A stretch of DNA of 64,000 bases from an uncultured Eubacteriaceae bacterium (GTDB lineage: Bacteria; Bacillota; Clostridia; Lachnospirales; CAG-274), in the NCBI GenBank assembly GCA_946497035.1, contig CAMMIW010000007.1:1-64000 (forward strand). Direction: 5' to 3'. The first letter of the stretch is position 1; each line of letters begins with the position of its first letter. A program made the position numbers and the translations under genes. Below the pieces are notes generated by a model. The model saw only the letters and a list, made by a program, of their open reading frames with translations, searched no databases and was not told the DNA's origin. Shown one piece after another: positions 34,805 to 43,518 of the stretch.

Positions 34805-35116
34805 ATGTACGCAATTATCGAAACTGGTGGAAAACAATATAAAGTTTCTGAAGGAGACGTTATCAAAGTTGAAAAATTAGAGGTAGAAGCTGGCTCTTCT
34901 TACACTTTTGACAAAGTTTTAACTGTTGCTAATGGTGATGACGTTAAATTTGGTGCTCCTGTTGTTTCTGGTGCAACTGTTACTGCATCTGTTATAGGCG
35001 ATGGCAAAGCTAAAAAAGTTATCGTTTATAAATATAAACCTAAAAAAGGTTTCCACAAGAAAAAAGGTCATAGACAACCTTTCACTATGCTTAAGATTGA
35101 AAAAATTAATGGTTAA
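34805..35116 (+). CDS. rplU: 50S ribosomal protein L21
   Basis: 103 residues, full length: [20 protein letters not shown] at the start, [20 protein letters not shown] near the end, which contacts 23S rRNA. AAGGAGG upstream. First gene of rplU-prp-rpmA. Confidence 0.98.
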   Translation: MYAIIETGGKQYKVSEGDVIKVEKLEVEAGSSYTFDKVLTVANGDDVKFGAPVVSGATVTASVIGDGKAKKVIVYKYKPKKGFHKKKGHRQPFTMLKIEKING

Positions 35117-35129
35117 TTAGGTTTTTAAA

Positions 35130-35444
35130 ATGATACAAGCTATATTTTTTAAACATAATAAAAATATAACAGGTTTTCAAATTAAAAACCACGGTAGAGA
35201 TATTGTTTGTTCTGCCGTCTCTATATTATCTTTAAATACCGTTAATAGCCTTGAGGCTTTTACAGATGCTAAATATAATATAGATTATGATACTAATGGT
35301 GGTTATTTAAAATGTATTATAAATGAAGACAGCCTTTGTGATAAAGCTGTCTTGCTATTATCTAGTTTGGAGCTTGGTCTTAAAGGTATAGAGATAGAGT
35401 ATCCAAAAGATATTTCTTTAAAATATAAGGAGGTGCAACAATGA
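35130..35444 (+). CDS. prp: ribosomal-processing cysteine protease Prp
   Basis: 104 residues between L21 and L27, the fixed Firmicute position. Catalytic His21 and Cys27 are in [14 protein letters not shown]. The loop between them has only 5 residues, shorter than in Staphylococcus (about 11). Prp removes the N-terminal extension of L27, which is present in the next gene. Stop overlaps the rpmA ATG by 4 bases. Confidence 0.9.
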   Translation: MIQAIFFKHNKNITGFQIKNHGRDIVCSAVSILSLNTVNSLEAFTDAKYNIDYDTNGGYLKCIINEDSLCDKAVLLLSSLELGLKGIEIEYPKDISLKYKEVQQ

Positions 35445-35725
35445 TTAGAATTAATCTTCAATTTTTCGCTCATAAAAAAGGGGTAGGTTCTACAAAAAAT
35501 GGTCGTGATTCTGAGTCTAAAAGATTAGGGCCTAAACGTGCTGACGGACAGTTTGTTAAAGCTGGTAATATTCTTTATACACAAAGAGGTACAAAAATTC
35601 ACCCTGGCGTAAACGTTGGTAAAGGCGGTAATGATACACTTTTCGCTTTAGTTGACGGTATCGTTAGATATGAAAGAAAAGGTAGAGATAAAAAACAACT
35701 TTCTGTTCATCCTATCGCTGAATAA
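35441..35725 (+). CDS. rpmA: 50S ribosomal protein L27
   Basis: 94 residues. It carries the Firmicute N-terminal extension MIRINLQFF that Prp cuts before [15 protein letters not shown], so the mature tail reaches the peptidyl-transferase centre. The rest ([20 protein letters not shown]) is canonical. Confidence 0.98.
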   Translation: MIRINLQFFAHKKGVGSTKNGRDSESKRLGPKRADGQFVKAGNILYTQRGTKIHPGVNVGKGGNDTLFALVDGIVRYERKGRDKKQLSVHPIAE

Positions 35726-35769
35726 TAAAATAAAAAGTATGGCTTTGCCATACTTTTTATTTTATTATT
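35721..35769 (+). terminator. long terminator after rpmA
   Basis: 23-bp perfect stem (35721-35743 with 35747-35769), loop TTT, core AAAAAGTATGGC. It includes the rpmA stop codon. Confidence 0.93.
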
Positions 35770-35924
35770 CTTTAATATGTAATTATATTGTATAATAAAG
35801 AATAATAAAAGAAATGATATAAGTAAAAAAGAAGTTTTATCTAAAGCTAAAAAATTTATATAAATATTACACAATTTTACATATTATATCATTTTATATT
35901 GGTATATAAATTTAAGATATAATA

Positions 35925-36169
35925 ATGGATTTGAATATTATAGCTTTAAATGTACAAAATGGTAAAATATATATAAAGAAGAAAATAGACTATATTTAAA
36001 AAATACTTACAGAGTATTATTAACTAAGGCTATACAAGGTATAGTTATTTTTGTTCTATATAGTGATAAAGATGATGTAATAAGAAGTTGCAAAGAATAT
36101 GATAATATTTATAGTTATTTTTTTAATATTGGCTTGAAAGTTTTAAAGAAATCATATTATAACTTTTAA
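35925..36169 (+). pseudogene. C-terminal remnant of a DUF2075-type DNA/RNA helicase
   Basis: The frame from 35966 to the TAA at 36167 reads NIYKEENRLYLKNTYRVLLTK then AIQGIVIFVLYSDKDD and EYDNIYSYFFNIGLKVL. NTYRVLLT-[RK]-A with the following GIVIFV is the conserved end (motif VI region) of DUF2075/Schlafen-like helicases. Upstream sequence (MDLNIIALNVQNGKI, from 35925) continues in another frame, so there is a frameshift near 35963. Everything N-terminal, including the P-loop, is missing. A dead gene fragment, not expressed as a working protein. Confidence 0.75.
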
Positions 36170-36253
36170 AATAATATATTAAAGATATTAGAAAAATATG
36201 CATAATATAATGGATGTAAAAATTTTAAAGTTAGATATAATATAAATTAAATG

Positions 36254-36281
36254 TAATAAAATAATAGCTTCCTCATATAAT
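36254..36281 (+). promoter_or_regulatory. candidate sigma-E-type promoter of spoIIID
   Basis: TAATAAA (36254-36260), 13 bases, CATATAAT (36274-36281), compared with the Bacillus sigma-E pattern of an ATA-containing -35 and CATACAAT-like -10. Spacing is one base short. The known dependence of spoIIID on sigma-E makes it plausible. Confidence 0.4.
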
Positions 36282-36311
36282 TAAACAGGTTAGTTTTTAG
36301 GAGGAGCTCTT

Positions 36312-36581
36312 TTGAAACCTTATATTGAGCAAAGAGCAGTAGATGTAGCTAACTTTATTATTAATAAAAATGCTACTGTTAGAGAAACTGCTAAAAAATT
36401 TGGAATTAGTAAAAGTACTGTACATAAAGATGTTACAGAACGATTATTAAGTATAAATCCTAATCTTGCAAATAAGGCTAAAAAAGTTTTAGATCTTAAT
36501 AAGTCTGAAAGGCATATAAGAGGTGGATTAGCTACAAAAGAAAAATATTTGTCAAAAGGCATAGGCATATATATAAAATAA
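36312..36581 (+). CDS. spoIIID: stage III sporulation protein D (mother-cell transcription factor)
   Basis: 89 residues from a TTG start with AGGAGG 7 bases upstream. The HTH is TVRETAKKFGISKSTVHKDVTERL, followed by the basic C-terminal helix LDLNKSERHIRGGLATKEKY, both diagnostic. SpoIIID activates and represses sigma-E-stage genes in the mother cell. TTG starts lower its translation. Convergent with the next gene over a shared terminator. Confidence 0.96.
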   Translation: MKPYIEQRAVDVANFIINKNATVRETAKKFGISKSTVHKDVTERLLSINPNLANKAKKVLDLNKSERHIRGGLATKEKYLSKGIGIYIK

Positions 36582-36604
36582 CTGGCTATTTAGCCAGTTA
36601 TTTT
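36575..36604. terminator. bidirectional terminator containing both stop codons
   Basis: Perfect stem AAAATAACTGGCTA / TAGCCAGTTATTTT, 2-nt loop. The stop codons of spoIIID (36579-36581) and of the convergent minus gene (36598-36600) lie in its two arms. Confidence 0.9.
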
Positions 36605-37374
36605 ATATATAAATTACAAACAACAGGGAAATGATCGGATATATATTTACCATTAAAGCTATCTCTTAAAATATTCACATTTTCAACGTTTATAAATTCA
36701 TTTATAAATATAAAATCTATTTCTAGCTCTTCACAATTAGATGATATATTAAAATCTGCATCGCAAGTAAAAGTGCCTTTAGGGTTAAGATTACAAATTG
36801 TTTTTACTTCTGAAAATATGTTTGACATATTTTTATAGATTTTATCAGTTGGTAAAGAGTTAAAATCACCCATTAAAACAAAAGGATAATTTTTATAATG
36901 ATTATTTAATTTTTCTAATATAAGGTTGCCACCATAAATGCGAGCATCTTCAGAAGAGTTATCAAGATGAGTTACAGAAAATATAATTTTTTTATTAGTT
37001 ATTTTATCTAAAACAAGTATCCAAACGCATATTCTTTTACAACCGGCATCTTGATAAAAAGATGGTACATCAGGAGTTTTAGAAAGCCAAAAATAGCCTC
37101 CATCTAATTTATCAAATCTATCTTTTTTATATAATATACCGTTATATTCATCTTTTTTGCTATCTCCATCTCTAGATATTCCAAAAAAATTATAAGTATT
37201 TATAGTTTTTAGGTTTTGTAATTGGTGGGGCAAAGCTTCTTGTATTCCTAAAATATCAAAATTTTCTCTTTTTATCATATTTAAAATATGTGGACATCTT
37301 TCATTCCAACTCCAGTCGCCATCTCCTATGTTATCATATCTAATGTTATATGTACAAGTTTTAATATTATTCAT
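36598..37374 (-). CDS. endonuclease/exonuclease/phosphatase-family hydrolase
   Basis: 258 residues with the DNase-I-like fold: TYNIRYDN at the start, GIQEALPHQL (metal Glu), FSVTHLDNSS, VLMGDFNSLPTDKIY, IDFIFINE and the catalytic SDHFPV end. No signal peptide. Members act on DNA, phosphoinositides or sphingomyelin; bacterial cytosolic ones of this size are mostly uncharacterised, so I give no substrate. Confidence 0.85.
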   Translation of the reverse strand: MNNIKTCTYNIRYDNIGDGDWSWNERCPHILNMIKRENFDILGIQEALPHQLQNLKTINTYNFFGISRDGDSKKDEYNGILYKKDRFDKLDGGYFWLSKTPDVPSFYQDAGCKRICVWILVLDKITNKKIIFSVTHLDNSSEDARIYGGNLILEKLNNHYKNYPFVLMGDFNSLPTDKIYKNMSNIFSEVKTICNLNPKGTFTCDADFNISSNCEELEIDFIFINEFINVENVNILRDSFNGKYISDHFPVVCNLYIK

Positions 37375-37444
37375 AAAAAATCCTCCATATAGTTATATAA
37401 TTTGATTTTATATATTTTTATTAAAAGGTTATTTTTATTTTGAA

Positions 37445-37470
37445 AAAGCGTAGACTTAGTCTACGCTCTT
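37445..37470 (-). terminator. intrinsic terminator after cheC
   Basis: AGCGTAGAC-TTA-GTCTACGCT, 9-bp perfect stem, T tract on the minus strand. Confidence 0.88.
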
Positions 37471-37483
37471 AATTTGTAAAATT

Positions 37484-38071
37484 TTACTCTTTTTCTTTAA
37501 CCTCTGGAATAAACATAAAGTATCCTGTTAAATCTCCTTGATCTTCAGAGGTCTGGTTAAATGTAGATTCTATAAATAAAACTCTATCTGCAACACGGCC
37601 AAACTCTATAGCAGGTACGCTTAATATAGCTCCTGCCATATCAACAGATAAAGATGGGACAGATTGGTTTATTTTATAGTTCATAAGCTGAGATAGGGCA
37701 GTAAGATAAGAACTAGTAAGTATATTACCAATTTCTGTAAGCATAGAATAGTCTACCTCATCAAACTCAGATAAACTATTTTTATCTCTGCCCATAATTT
37801 CTTTAGCTAAAGTGCAGGCAGATTTTTCTGCCATAAGATACATCATCATACCATCAACATCACCACTAACACCAACTAATAAACCTACGATTAAAGCATC
37901 GGCACCTCCTATAATATCAGGAAGATTTTTAAACTCAGGCATTTTAACAGTAGGAACACTCATAGATATGCGTTGATTAACAAGACTTGATAAACTAGTA
38001 GCAGCATTACCAGTACCAATATTGGCAACTTCTTTTAACATATCTATATCCATTAAATTTAAGTTACTCAT
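37484..38071 (-). CDS. cheC: CheY-P phosphatase CheC
   Basis: 195 residues with both active-site helices of the CheC/FliY/CheX family: LKEVANIGTGNAATSLS (Glu14, Asn17 type) and LTEIGNILTSSYLTALS. Having both sites means the phosphatase should be active. It dephosphorylates CheY-P in chemotaxis and usually pairs with the deamidase CheD, which is not beside it. The gene is alone, flanked by its own terminator. Confidence 0.93.
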   Translation of the reverse strand: MSNLNLMDIDMLKEVANIGTGNAATSLSSLVNQRISMSVPTVKMPEFKNLPDIIGGADALIVGLLVGVSGDVDGMMMYLMAEKSACTLAKEIMGRDKNSLSEFDEVDYSMLTEIGNILTSSYLTALSQLMNYKINQSVPSLSVDMAGAILSVPAIEFGRVADRVLFIESTFNQTSEDQGDLTGYFMFIPEVKEKE

Positions 38072-38229
38072 AAAAAACTCCTTAAGTATTTAATCAATTT
38101 ACATTATTAACAAATTATAGTATAATAATTTTAACATAAAAAACTAAATTTGCAAACTATTTTCTAAAAAATAATAATATTTTTTTTATATTATAATAAA
38201 TATATACTATAAAATATTAAGGAGATTTT

Positions 38230-38886
38230 ATGAAAAAATTTATTTTAATAGTTTCTTCTAATGATGATGAAAAGTTTTTTGTAAATAAAAATTATATAAA
38301 CAATATAAAAAATTTTAACATACCGTATTATATTACCGATTATAATATAAAAAATATTAATTATAATTATATAGGAGGTATTTTATTAACAGGTGGTGGA
38401 GATATAGATCCTACATTATATAAAAGTGAAAAAAGAGAAGAAACAAAAGATATATGTACAGATAGGGATATTTTTGAGATAAACTTATTAAAAGAGGCTT
38501 TAAATAGAAAAATACCAACTTTAGCTATATGTAGAGGTATGCAAATAATGAATGTAGCCTTTGGTGGAACAATAAACCAACATATACATAACCATATGCA
38601 AAAAGAAGATAAAAATATAGCCACACATTATGTAAATATAAAAGAAAATACAAATTTATATAAAATAATAGGTAAAGATAATATAAAGGTAAATTCTGTT
38701 CATCATCAGGTGGTTGATAAGGTGGCTAAAAATTTTAAAATAAGTGGCACTTGCGATAATGTTATTGAGGCTATAGAATATAATAATAAAGATTTATTTT
38801 TTGTAGGATTACAATGGCATCCAGAAGCTTTATATGATGAATGTAGTAAAAAAATATTTACATATTTTATAAAAAGTATAAAATAA
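38230..38886 (+). CDS. class I glutamine-amidotransferase-like peptidase C26 (gamma-glutamyl hydrolase type)
   Basis: 218 residues. GGILLTGGGDIDPTLY, the nucleophile Cys in LAICRGMQIMNVAFGGTINQ and the His-Glu pair in LQWHPEALYD define the PuuD/gamma-glutamyl-GABA hydrolase group. It cleaves gamma-glutamyl amides; the true substrate is uncertain because no polyamine genes are near. AAGGAG before the ATG. Confidence 0.85.
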   Translation: MKKFILIVSSNDDEKFFVNKNYINNIKNFNIPYYITDYNIKNINYNYIGGILLTGGGDIDPTLYKSEKREETKDICTDRDIFEINLLKEALNRKIPTLAICRGMQIMNVAFGGTINQHIHNHMQKEDKNIATHYVNIKENTNLYKIIGKDNIKVNSVHHQVVDKVAKNFKISGTCDNVIEAIEYNNKDLFFVGLQWHPEALYDECSKKIFTYFIKSIK

Positions 38887-38917
38887 TAATATAAAACAAG
38901 AGAAAAGGAGCAAGAAT

Positions 38918-39775
38918 ATGGAGAAATTTAATGCTAAAATAGAAGCTATAAAAAGCCTAGATTGGCTTATAGAAATAATAGGTAACATAGGTATAAGTAT
39001 TATACAAATAATAATAGCAGGTATTATTATAAAAATTTTAATAAGCTTTATAAAAAAGTCTTTCAAAATTAATAATAAGCTTAGCGATAGAAAAAAACAA
39101 ACTTTATCTGAGGTTTTATCTAGTGTTGTAAAATATACAGTTTGGTTCATTGCTATTTGTAGTGTGCTTACTAATTTTGGGGTAAATGTTGCATCTTTAA
39201 TAGCTGTTGCAGGTGTTGGTAGTGTTGCTATAGGTTTTGGTGCTCAAAGTTTAGTTCAAGATATTATAACTGGTATGTTTATATTATTTGAAGATCAATT
39301 TGGTGTAGGCGATATTATAACGGTAGATACATTAACAGGAACTGTAGAAAGTATAGGTCTTAGAAGTACAAGAATAAGAGGTGCTGATGGAGACTTACAC
39401 ATTATACCTAACGGTATGATAAAAATTATAACAAATATGTCTAAAGAATTTAATAGAGCTACTATAGATATAGGGGTGGCATATGAAGAAAATATAGACA
39501 ATGTTATAGCGGTTATGAAAGATGAAACAAGCAAAATATTTAAAAATAAAATGATAGAAGGGCTTAGAGCAGAGCCAAATGTTTTAGGTATAATAGATTT
39601 GGCCGATAGTGCTGTTGTTATAAGAATACTTGCAGATACAGACATAGGTGAAAATTGGCATGTCGAAAGAGAAATAAGAAGGCTTATGAAAAAACGTTTT
39701 GATAAAGAAAATATTAACATACCTTATCCAAAAAGAGTTATAGAAATAGTAGAAAACAAAAGAAAGGAAGCTTAA
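38918..39775 (+). CDS. mscS: small-conductance mechanosensitive channel (MscS family)
   Basis: 285 residues. Three membrane helices (about 25-50, 70-90, 95-125); the third, pore-lining one is GVGSVAIGFGAQSLVQDIITG with the Gly/Ala packing pattern, followed by FEDQFGVGDIITVD and the beta-domain. It releases solutes on hypo-osmotic shock. The following DUF951 gene starts 2 bases after its stop. Confidence 0.93.
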   Translation: MEKFNAKIEAIKSLDWLIEIIGNIGISIIQIIIAGIIIKILISFIKKSFKINNKLSDRKKQTLSEVLSSVVKYTVWFIAICSVLTNFGVNVASLIAVAGVGSVAIGFGAQSLVQDIITGMFILFEDQFGVGDIITVDTLTGTVESIGLRSTRIRGADGDLHIIPNGMIKIITNMSKEFNRATIDIGVAYEENIDNVIAVMKDETSKIFKNKMIEGLRAEPNVLGIIDLADSAVVIRILADTDIGENWHVEREIRRLMKKRFDKENINIPYPKRVIEIVENKRKEA

Positions 39776-39776
39776 A

Positions 39777-39950
39777 ATGGAATATTTAGTAGGCGATATT
39801 GTATACACTAAAAAACCTCACCCTTGCAAAAGCCACCAATGGGAAGTTATAAGAATTGGAGCAGATTTTAAAATAAAATGTTTAGGTTGTGGTCATATAG
39901 TTATGGTACCTAGAACAAAATTTGAAAAAATGGTTAAAAAGAAATTATAA
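39777..39950 (+). CDS. DUF951 family protein
   Basis: 57 residues, too short for most automatic calls: MEYLVGDIVYTKKPHPCKS, CLGCGHIVMVPRTKFEKMVK. The spaced Cys (PCKS and CLGCGH) could bind zinc. Conserved in Firmicutes, often next to an MscS gene as here; function unknown. GGAAG lies inside the mscS end, so translation is coupled. Confidence 0.9.
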   Translation: MEYLVGDIVYTKKPHPCKSHQWEVIRIGADFKIKCLGCGHIVMVPRTKFEKMVKKKL

Positions 39951-40031
39951 AAATAATAAAATAATAAATGTATAAATTCTCCTTTTAAAATAAATACTAA
40001 TTTTAGTATATATTTTGAAAGGGGTTTTTTT

Positions 40032-41087
40032 ATGAGTTTAAAAAGAGATTATTTTGAAATAAGATTAGAAAGTATAGGAGGGCTTGGTGCAAATTTATCT
40101 GGCAAAATATTAGGAGAATATGGAGCGTTATATTTAGGGCTTAATGCTTCTAGTTTTTCGAGCTATGGTTCAGAAAAAAGAGGTTCTCCCGTTAAAGCAT
40201 ATATAAGATATGCCAAAGAAAATACACCTATAAGAGCAAATAGTCCTGTTAAAGTACCAGATATATTAGCTATTTTTCATTTAGCTTTAGCAGATAAAGA
40301 GAATATTATGGCAGGTGTATCAGAAAATACGTCTGTTGTTGTAAATACAGATAAGCAGCCAGATGAGGTAAGAGATATTTTAAAAATGTATGCAGGTAAG
40401 CTCTATTGTATAGATGCTTTAAAAATAGCTTTAGAAACAAAAAGCCGTATAAATATGGTTATGTTAGGTGCAATAGCTAAAACTAATGATTTTATGGATA
40501 TAGAAAAGCTAAAACAATGTATAGAAAATACAATAGGTAAAAAATATCCTAAAGCTTTAGAGCAAAATATAAATGCTATACAATGTGGATATGAAAATGT
40601 AATATTTAAAGATATATCTCCAGACAATAAATATGATTATATTGTAGCTAAAGATATAGAAAGTAGATGGGGATATAAAAATGCTCCTATAGGCGGTATA
40701 AATACTTTATTTGGAAATAGCGTATGTAACGATATATCTGCTAGTAGAGAAGGTTATGTTCCTATTTTTAAAAAGGAAAAATGTATAAATTGTGGGTTAT
40801 GTGATACAACTTGTCCTGACTTTGCCTTTCAATTTGTAAGGGGAAAATATAAAGATAAAGAAAGTATGATAAATTTAGGTATAGATTATCACCATTGTAA
40901 AGGTTGTATGAGATGTGTTGAAATATGCCCAACAAAAGCTTTAGAGAAAGCTTTAGAAAAAGATGTAGACATATTTAAAAGCCATAAAAGAAATAAAGAT
41001 TTGATTGTAGATAAATTAGATTTTGAAAAAACAGGGGCTAGCTCATTTGTAACAAGTGAAAGCTACACAGAAAATATTAATATTTAA
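40032..41087 (+). CDS. 2-oxoacid:acceptor oxidoreductase, fused gamma and ferredoxin (delta) subunits
   Basis: 351 residues. About 1-190 is the gamma (CoA-binding) domain: GGLGANLSGKILGEYGALYLGLNASSF and SEKRGSPVKAYIR. About 240-320 holds two 4Fe-4S clusters, CINCGLCDTTCPDF and CKGCMRCVEICPTKAL. With the next gene it forms a complete PFOR/VOR-type enzyme that oxidatively decarboxylates a 2-oxoacid to an acyl-CoA and reduces ferredoxin. The substrate (pyruvate, 2-oxoisovalerate or other) cannot be read from the sequence. Confidence 0.9.
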   Translation: MSLKRDYFEIRLESIGGLGANLSGKILGEYGALYLGLNASSFSSYGSEKRGSPVKAYIRYAKENTPIRANSPVKVPDILAIFHLALADKENIMAGVSENTSVVVNTDKQPDEVRDILKMYAGKLYCIDALKIALETKSRINMVMLGAIAKTNDFMDIEKLKQCIENTIGKKYPKALEQNINAIQCGYENVIFKDISPDNKYDYIVAKDIESRWGYKNAPIGGINTLFGNSVCNDISASREGYVPIFKKEKCINCGLCDTTCPDFAFQFVRGKYKDKESMINLGIDYHHCKGCMRCVEICPTKALEKALEKDVDIFKSHKRNKDLIVDKLDFEKTGASSFVTSESYTENINI

Positions 41088-41098
41088 GGAGAAATTTT

Positions 41099-43336
41099 AT
41101 GTTAAAACAAAAGGTTGTATTTGAAAGTGGAAATGAACTTGCAACAATAGCTTGTAAACAAATAGATTACCATATAATGGGTTATTATCCTATAACACCT
41201 TCTACACAAATAGCCGAAAATTTAGATTTTATGTTTTCTCAAGGAGAGAGTAAAACAAAGCTAATAGCTGCAGAAGGAGAGCATAGTGCGGCGGGCATTT
41301 GCTATGGAGCATCTGTTGGTGGTGGTAGAGTTTTTAGTGCTACTAGTGCTAATGGGCTTTTATATAGCTTAGAGCAGCTACCAGTACAATCGGGAACGAG
41401 ATTTCCTATGGTTTTAAACGTTGCTTGTAGAACTATTTCTGCACCATTATCTATAAAAGGTGATCATAGCGATATAATGTATACTTTAAATACAGGTTGG
41501 ATAATACTTTTTGCTAAAGATAACCAAGAAGTATATGATTTTAATATTATAGGCTTAAAATTGGCAGAAAAGGTTAATTTGCCTGTTATAATAGCTTTTG
41601 ATGGTTTTTTTACAAGCCACCAAAAGAAAAAAGCACATATTTTTGAAAATGATAAAGACATACAAAATTTTATAGGAGAATGTAAAAGAGAATATTCTGC
41701 TCTTAATATGGATAGTCCTATAACAATTGGATCTTATATGAATGAGCCTGATTTAATAAATAATAAATTTCAATTAAATTTAGCTATGAAAGAAGCTAAA
41801 GATTATTTGATAGAGATTTTTGATGAATATAAAAATATATCAGGTAGAGAATATAAAACAACAGAAAGCTATTTAACAAAAGATGCTGATATTTTAATAT
41901 TTGCTTTAGGCTCTACCTTTGAAACAGTTAAAGATTCTGTAGATAAAATGAGAAAAGAAGGTAAAAAGGTAGGAGCTTTTACAATTAAAGTTTTAAGACC
42001 CTGGTTTACAGATGATATATATAATATTTGTAAAGATAGCAAAATTTTAATATGCTTAGATAGACAAGATAGCTATGGGGCTAACGGTGGTAATATGAGT
42101 ATAGAGATAAAAGCTAGCTTACAAGAAAAAGAGCTAAATACCAAAGTTATAACTCGTATATATGGGTTAAGTGGGAAAGATTTTTATGCAGAAGATGGGG
42201 TTAAACTTTTTCAAGATGCCTTCGACTGTTTGGATGGTAAAGAAATAAAAAGATTTGACTATTTAGGTAACTATGAAGGAAACTTAAGTATAGAAAATGT
42301 TAAGCCTTTTGAAAATATAAAGGAAGAAGATACAAAGCTTAATATAACAAAAGTAGAATATAATGAAAATACAAAAACATTTAATGTTACAGGAGGTTCC
42401 ATAAAAGATATATCTGCTATGCCTAAAAGAATAGCACCAGGACACGGTGCTTGCCCAGGTTGTGGAATACCTGTTAATTTAAATCTTTTGTTAAGCGGTA
42501 TAGAAGGAAATGTAGTGTTACTTTTTCAAACTGGTTGTGGAATGGTTGTTACCACATCATATCCTAAAACATCATTTAAAGTAAACTATGTTCATAATCT
42601 TTTTCAAAATGGTAGTGCCACTTTATCTGGCCTTTTAGAAATGTATAAAGAAAGGCAGAAAAGAGGAGAAATAGATGAGGATATTACATTTATAATGGTA
42701 TCTGGTGATGGTGGTCTTGATATAGGCCTTGGTTCTGCTTTAGGTACGGCTATAAGAAACCATAATATGATAATATTTGAATATGATAATGGAGGTTATA
42801 TGAACACAGGTTATCAGCTTTCATATTCTACGCCTAAAGGTGCTAAAAGTTCTACAAGTAATATAGGCCAATATGAATATGGTAAAGAGCTATTTCATAA
42901 AGATAACCCTCAAATATTTGCGGCCACTAATATACCTTATATTGCTACCGTAGCAGAAAGTCATATAACAGATTTTGTAAAAAAGGCGAGAAAAGCTCAA
43001 GAGTATAGCAAAAAATTTGGACTTTCTTATATAAAATGTTTATCTGCTTGCCCTTTAAACTGGGGAGATGAACCACGCTATGAAAGAGGTGTAATAGAAA
43101 GTGCTGTTAAAAGTTGTTATCACCCTTTATATGAAATAGAACACGGCATAACAACTATAAGCTATAATCCAGAAGAAAAAGGAGAAAAATTGCCTATTAC
43201 AGATTATTTATTTAAAATGGGACGTACAAAACATTTAAAAAATGAAAAATATAATGATATAGTACAATCTATACAAAAGGAGATAGATAGAAGATGGCAA
43301 AGATTAAAAGCTAGAGCAGAAAGTCCTTATCTATAA
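41099..43336 (+). CDS. 2-oxoacid:acceptor oxidoreductase, fused alpha and beta subunits
   Basis: 745 residues. About 1-390 is the alpha subunit (GYYPITPSTQIAENL, ASVGGGRVFSATSANGL, LDRQDSYGANGGN). About 440-745 is the beta subunit with the cluster Cys pair GACPGCGIPVN and the thiamine diphosphate motif VSGDGGLDIGLGSALGTA with YDNGGYMNTGYQ. The partner gamma-delta gene is 12 bases upstream. The two-polypeptide layout (gamma-delta plus alpha-beta) differs from both the four-subunit archaeal type and the single-chain clostridial PFOR. Confidence 0.9.
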   Translation: MLKQKVVFESGNELATIACKQIDYHIMGYYPITPSTQIAENLDFMFSQGESKTKLIAAEGEHSAAGICYGASVGGGRVFSATSANGLLYSLEQLPVQSGTRFPMVLNVACRTISAPLSIKGDHSDIMYTLNTGWIILFAKDNQEVYDFNIIGLKLAEKVNLPVIIAFDGFFTSHQKKKAHIFENDKDIQNFIGECKREYSALNMDSPITIGSYMNEPDLINNKFQLNLAMKEAKDYLIEIFDEYKNISGREYKTTESYLTKDADILIFALGSTFETVKDSVDKMRKEGKKVGAFTIKVLRPWFTDDIYNICKDSKILICLDRQDSYGANGGNMSIEIKASLQEKELNTKVITRIYGLSGKDFYAEDGVKLFQDAFDCLDGKEIKRFDYLGNYEGNLSIENVKPFENIKEEDTKLNITKVEYNENTKTFNVTGGSIKDISAMPKRIAPGHGACPGCGIPVNLNLLLSGIEGNVVLLFQTGCGMVVTTSYPKTSFKVNYVHNLFQNGSATLSGLLEMYKERQKRGEIDEDITFIMVSGDGGLDIGLGSALGTAIRNHNMIIFEYDNGGYMNTGYQLSYSTPKGAKSSTSNIGQYEYGKELFHKDNPQIFAATNIPYIATVAESHITDFVKKARKAQEYSKKFGLSYIKCLSACPLNWGDEPRYERGVIESAVKSCYHPLYEIEHGITTISYNPEEKGEKLPITDYLFKMGRTKHLKNEKYNDIVQSIQKEIDRRWQRLKARAESPYL

Positions 43337-43364
43337 TAATTTATTTAGCTATTGGTATAGAAAT

Positions 43365-43404
43365 AAAAAGGGTAGGTTTTATTATATAAAAACTTACCCT
43401 TTTT
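43365..43404 (+). terminator. intrinsic terminator after the oxidoreductase operon
   Basis: AAAAAGGGTAGGTTTT pairs with AAAACTTACCCTTTTT (one mismatch), loop ATTATATA. Confidence 0.88.
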
Positions 43405-43518
43405 AAAGTAGCTTAATATAATATATAGTATTAAATTTAAAATGTTAATAAATTAAATTTTTATAAGAAAGCTGGAATTTAAATTTTTACATAAAATATG
43501 AAAGAGCTACTTAAAATA

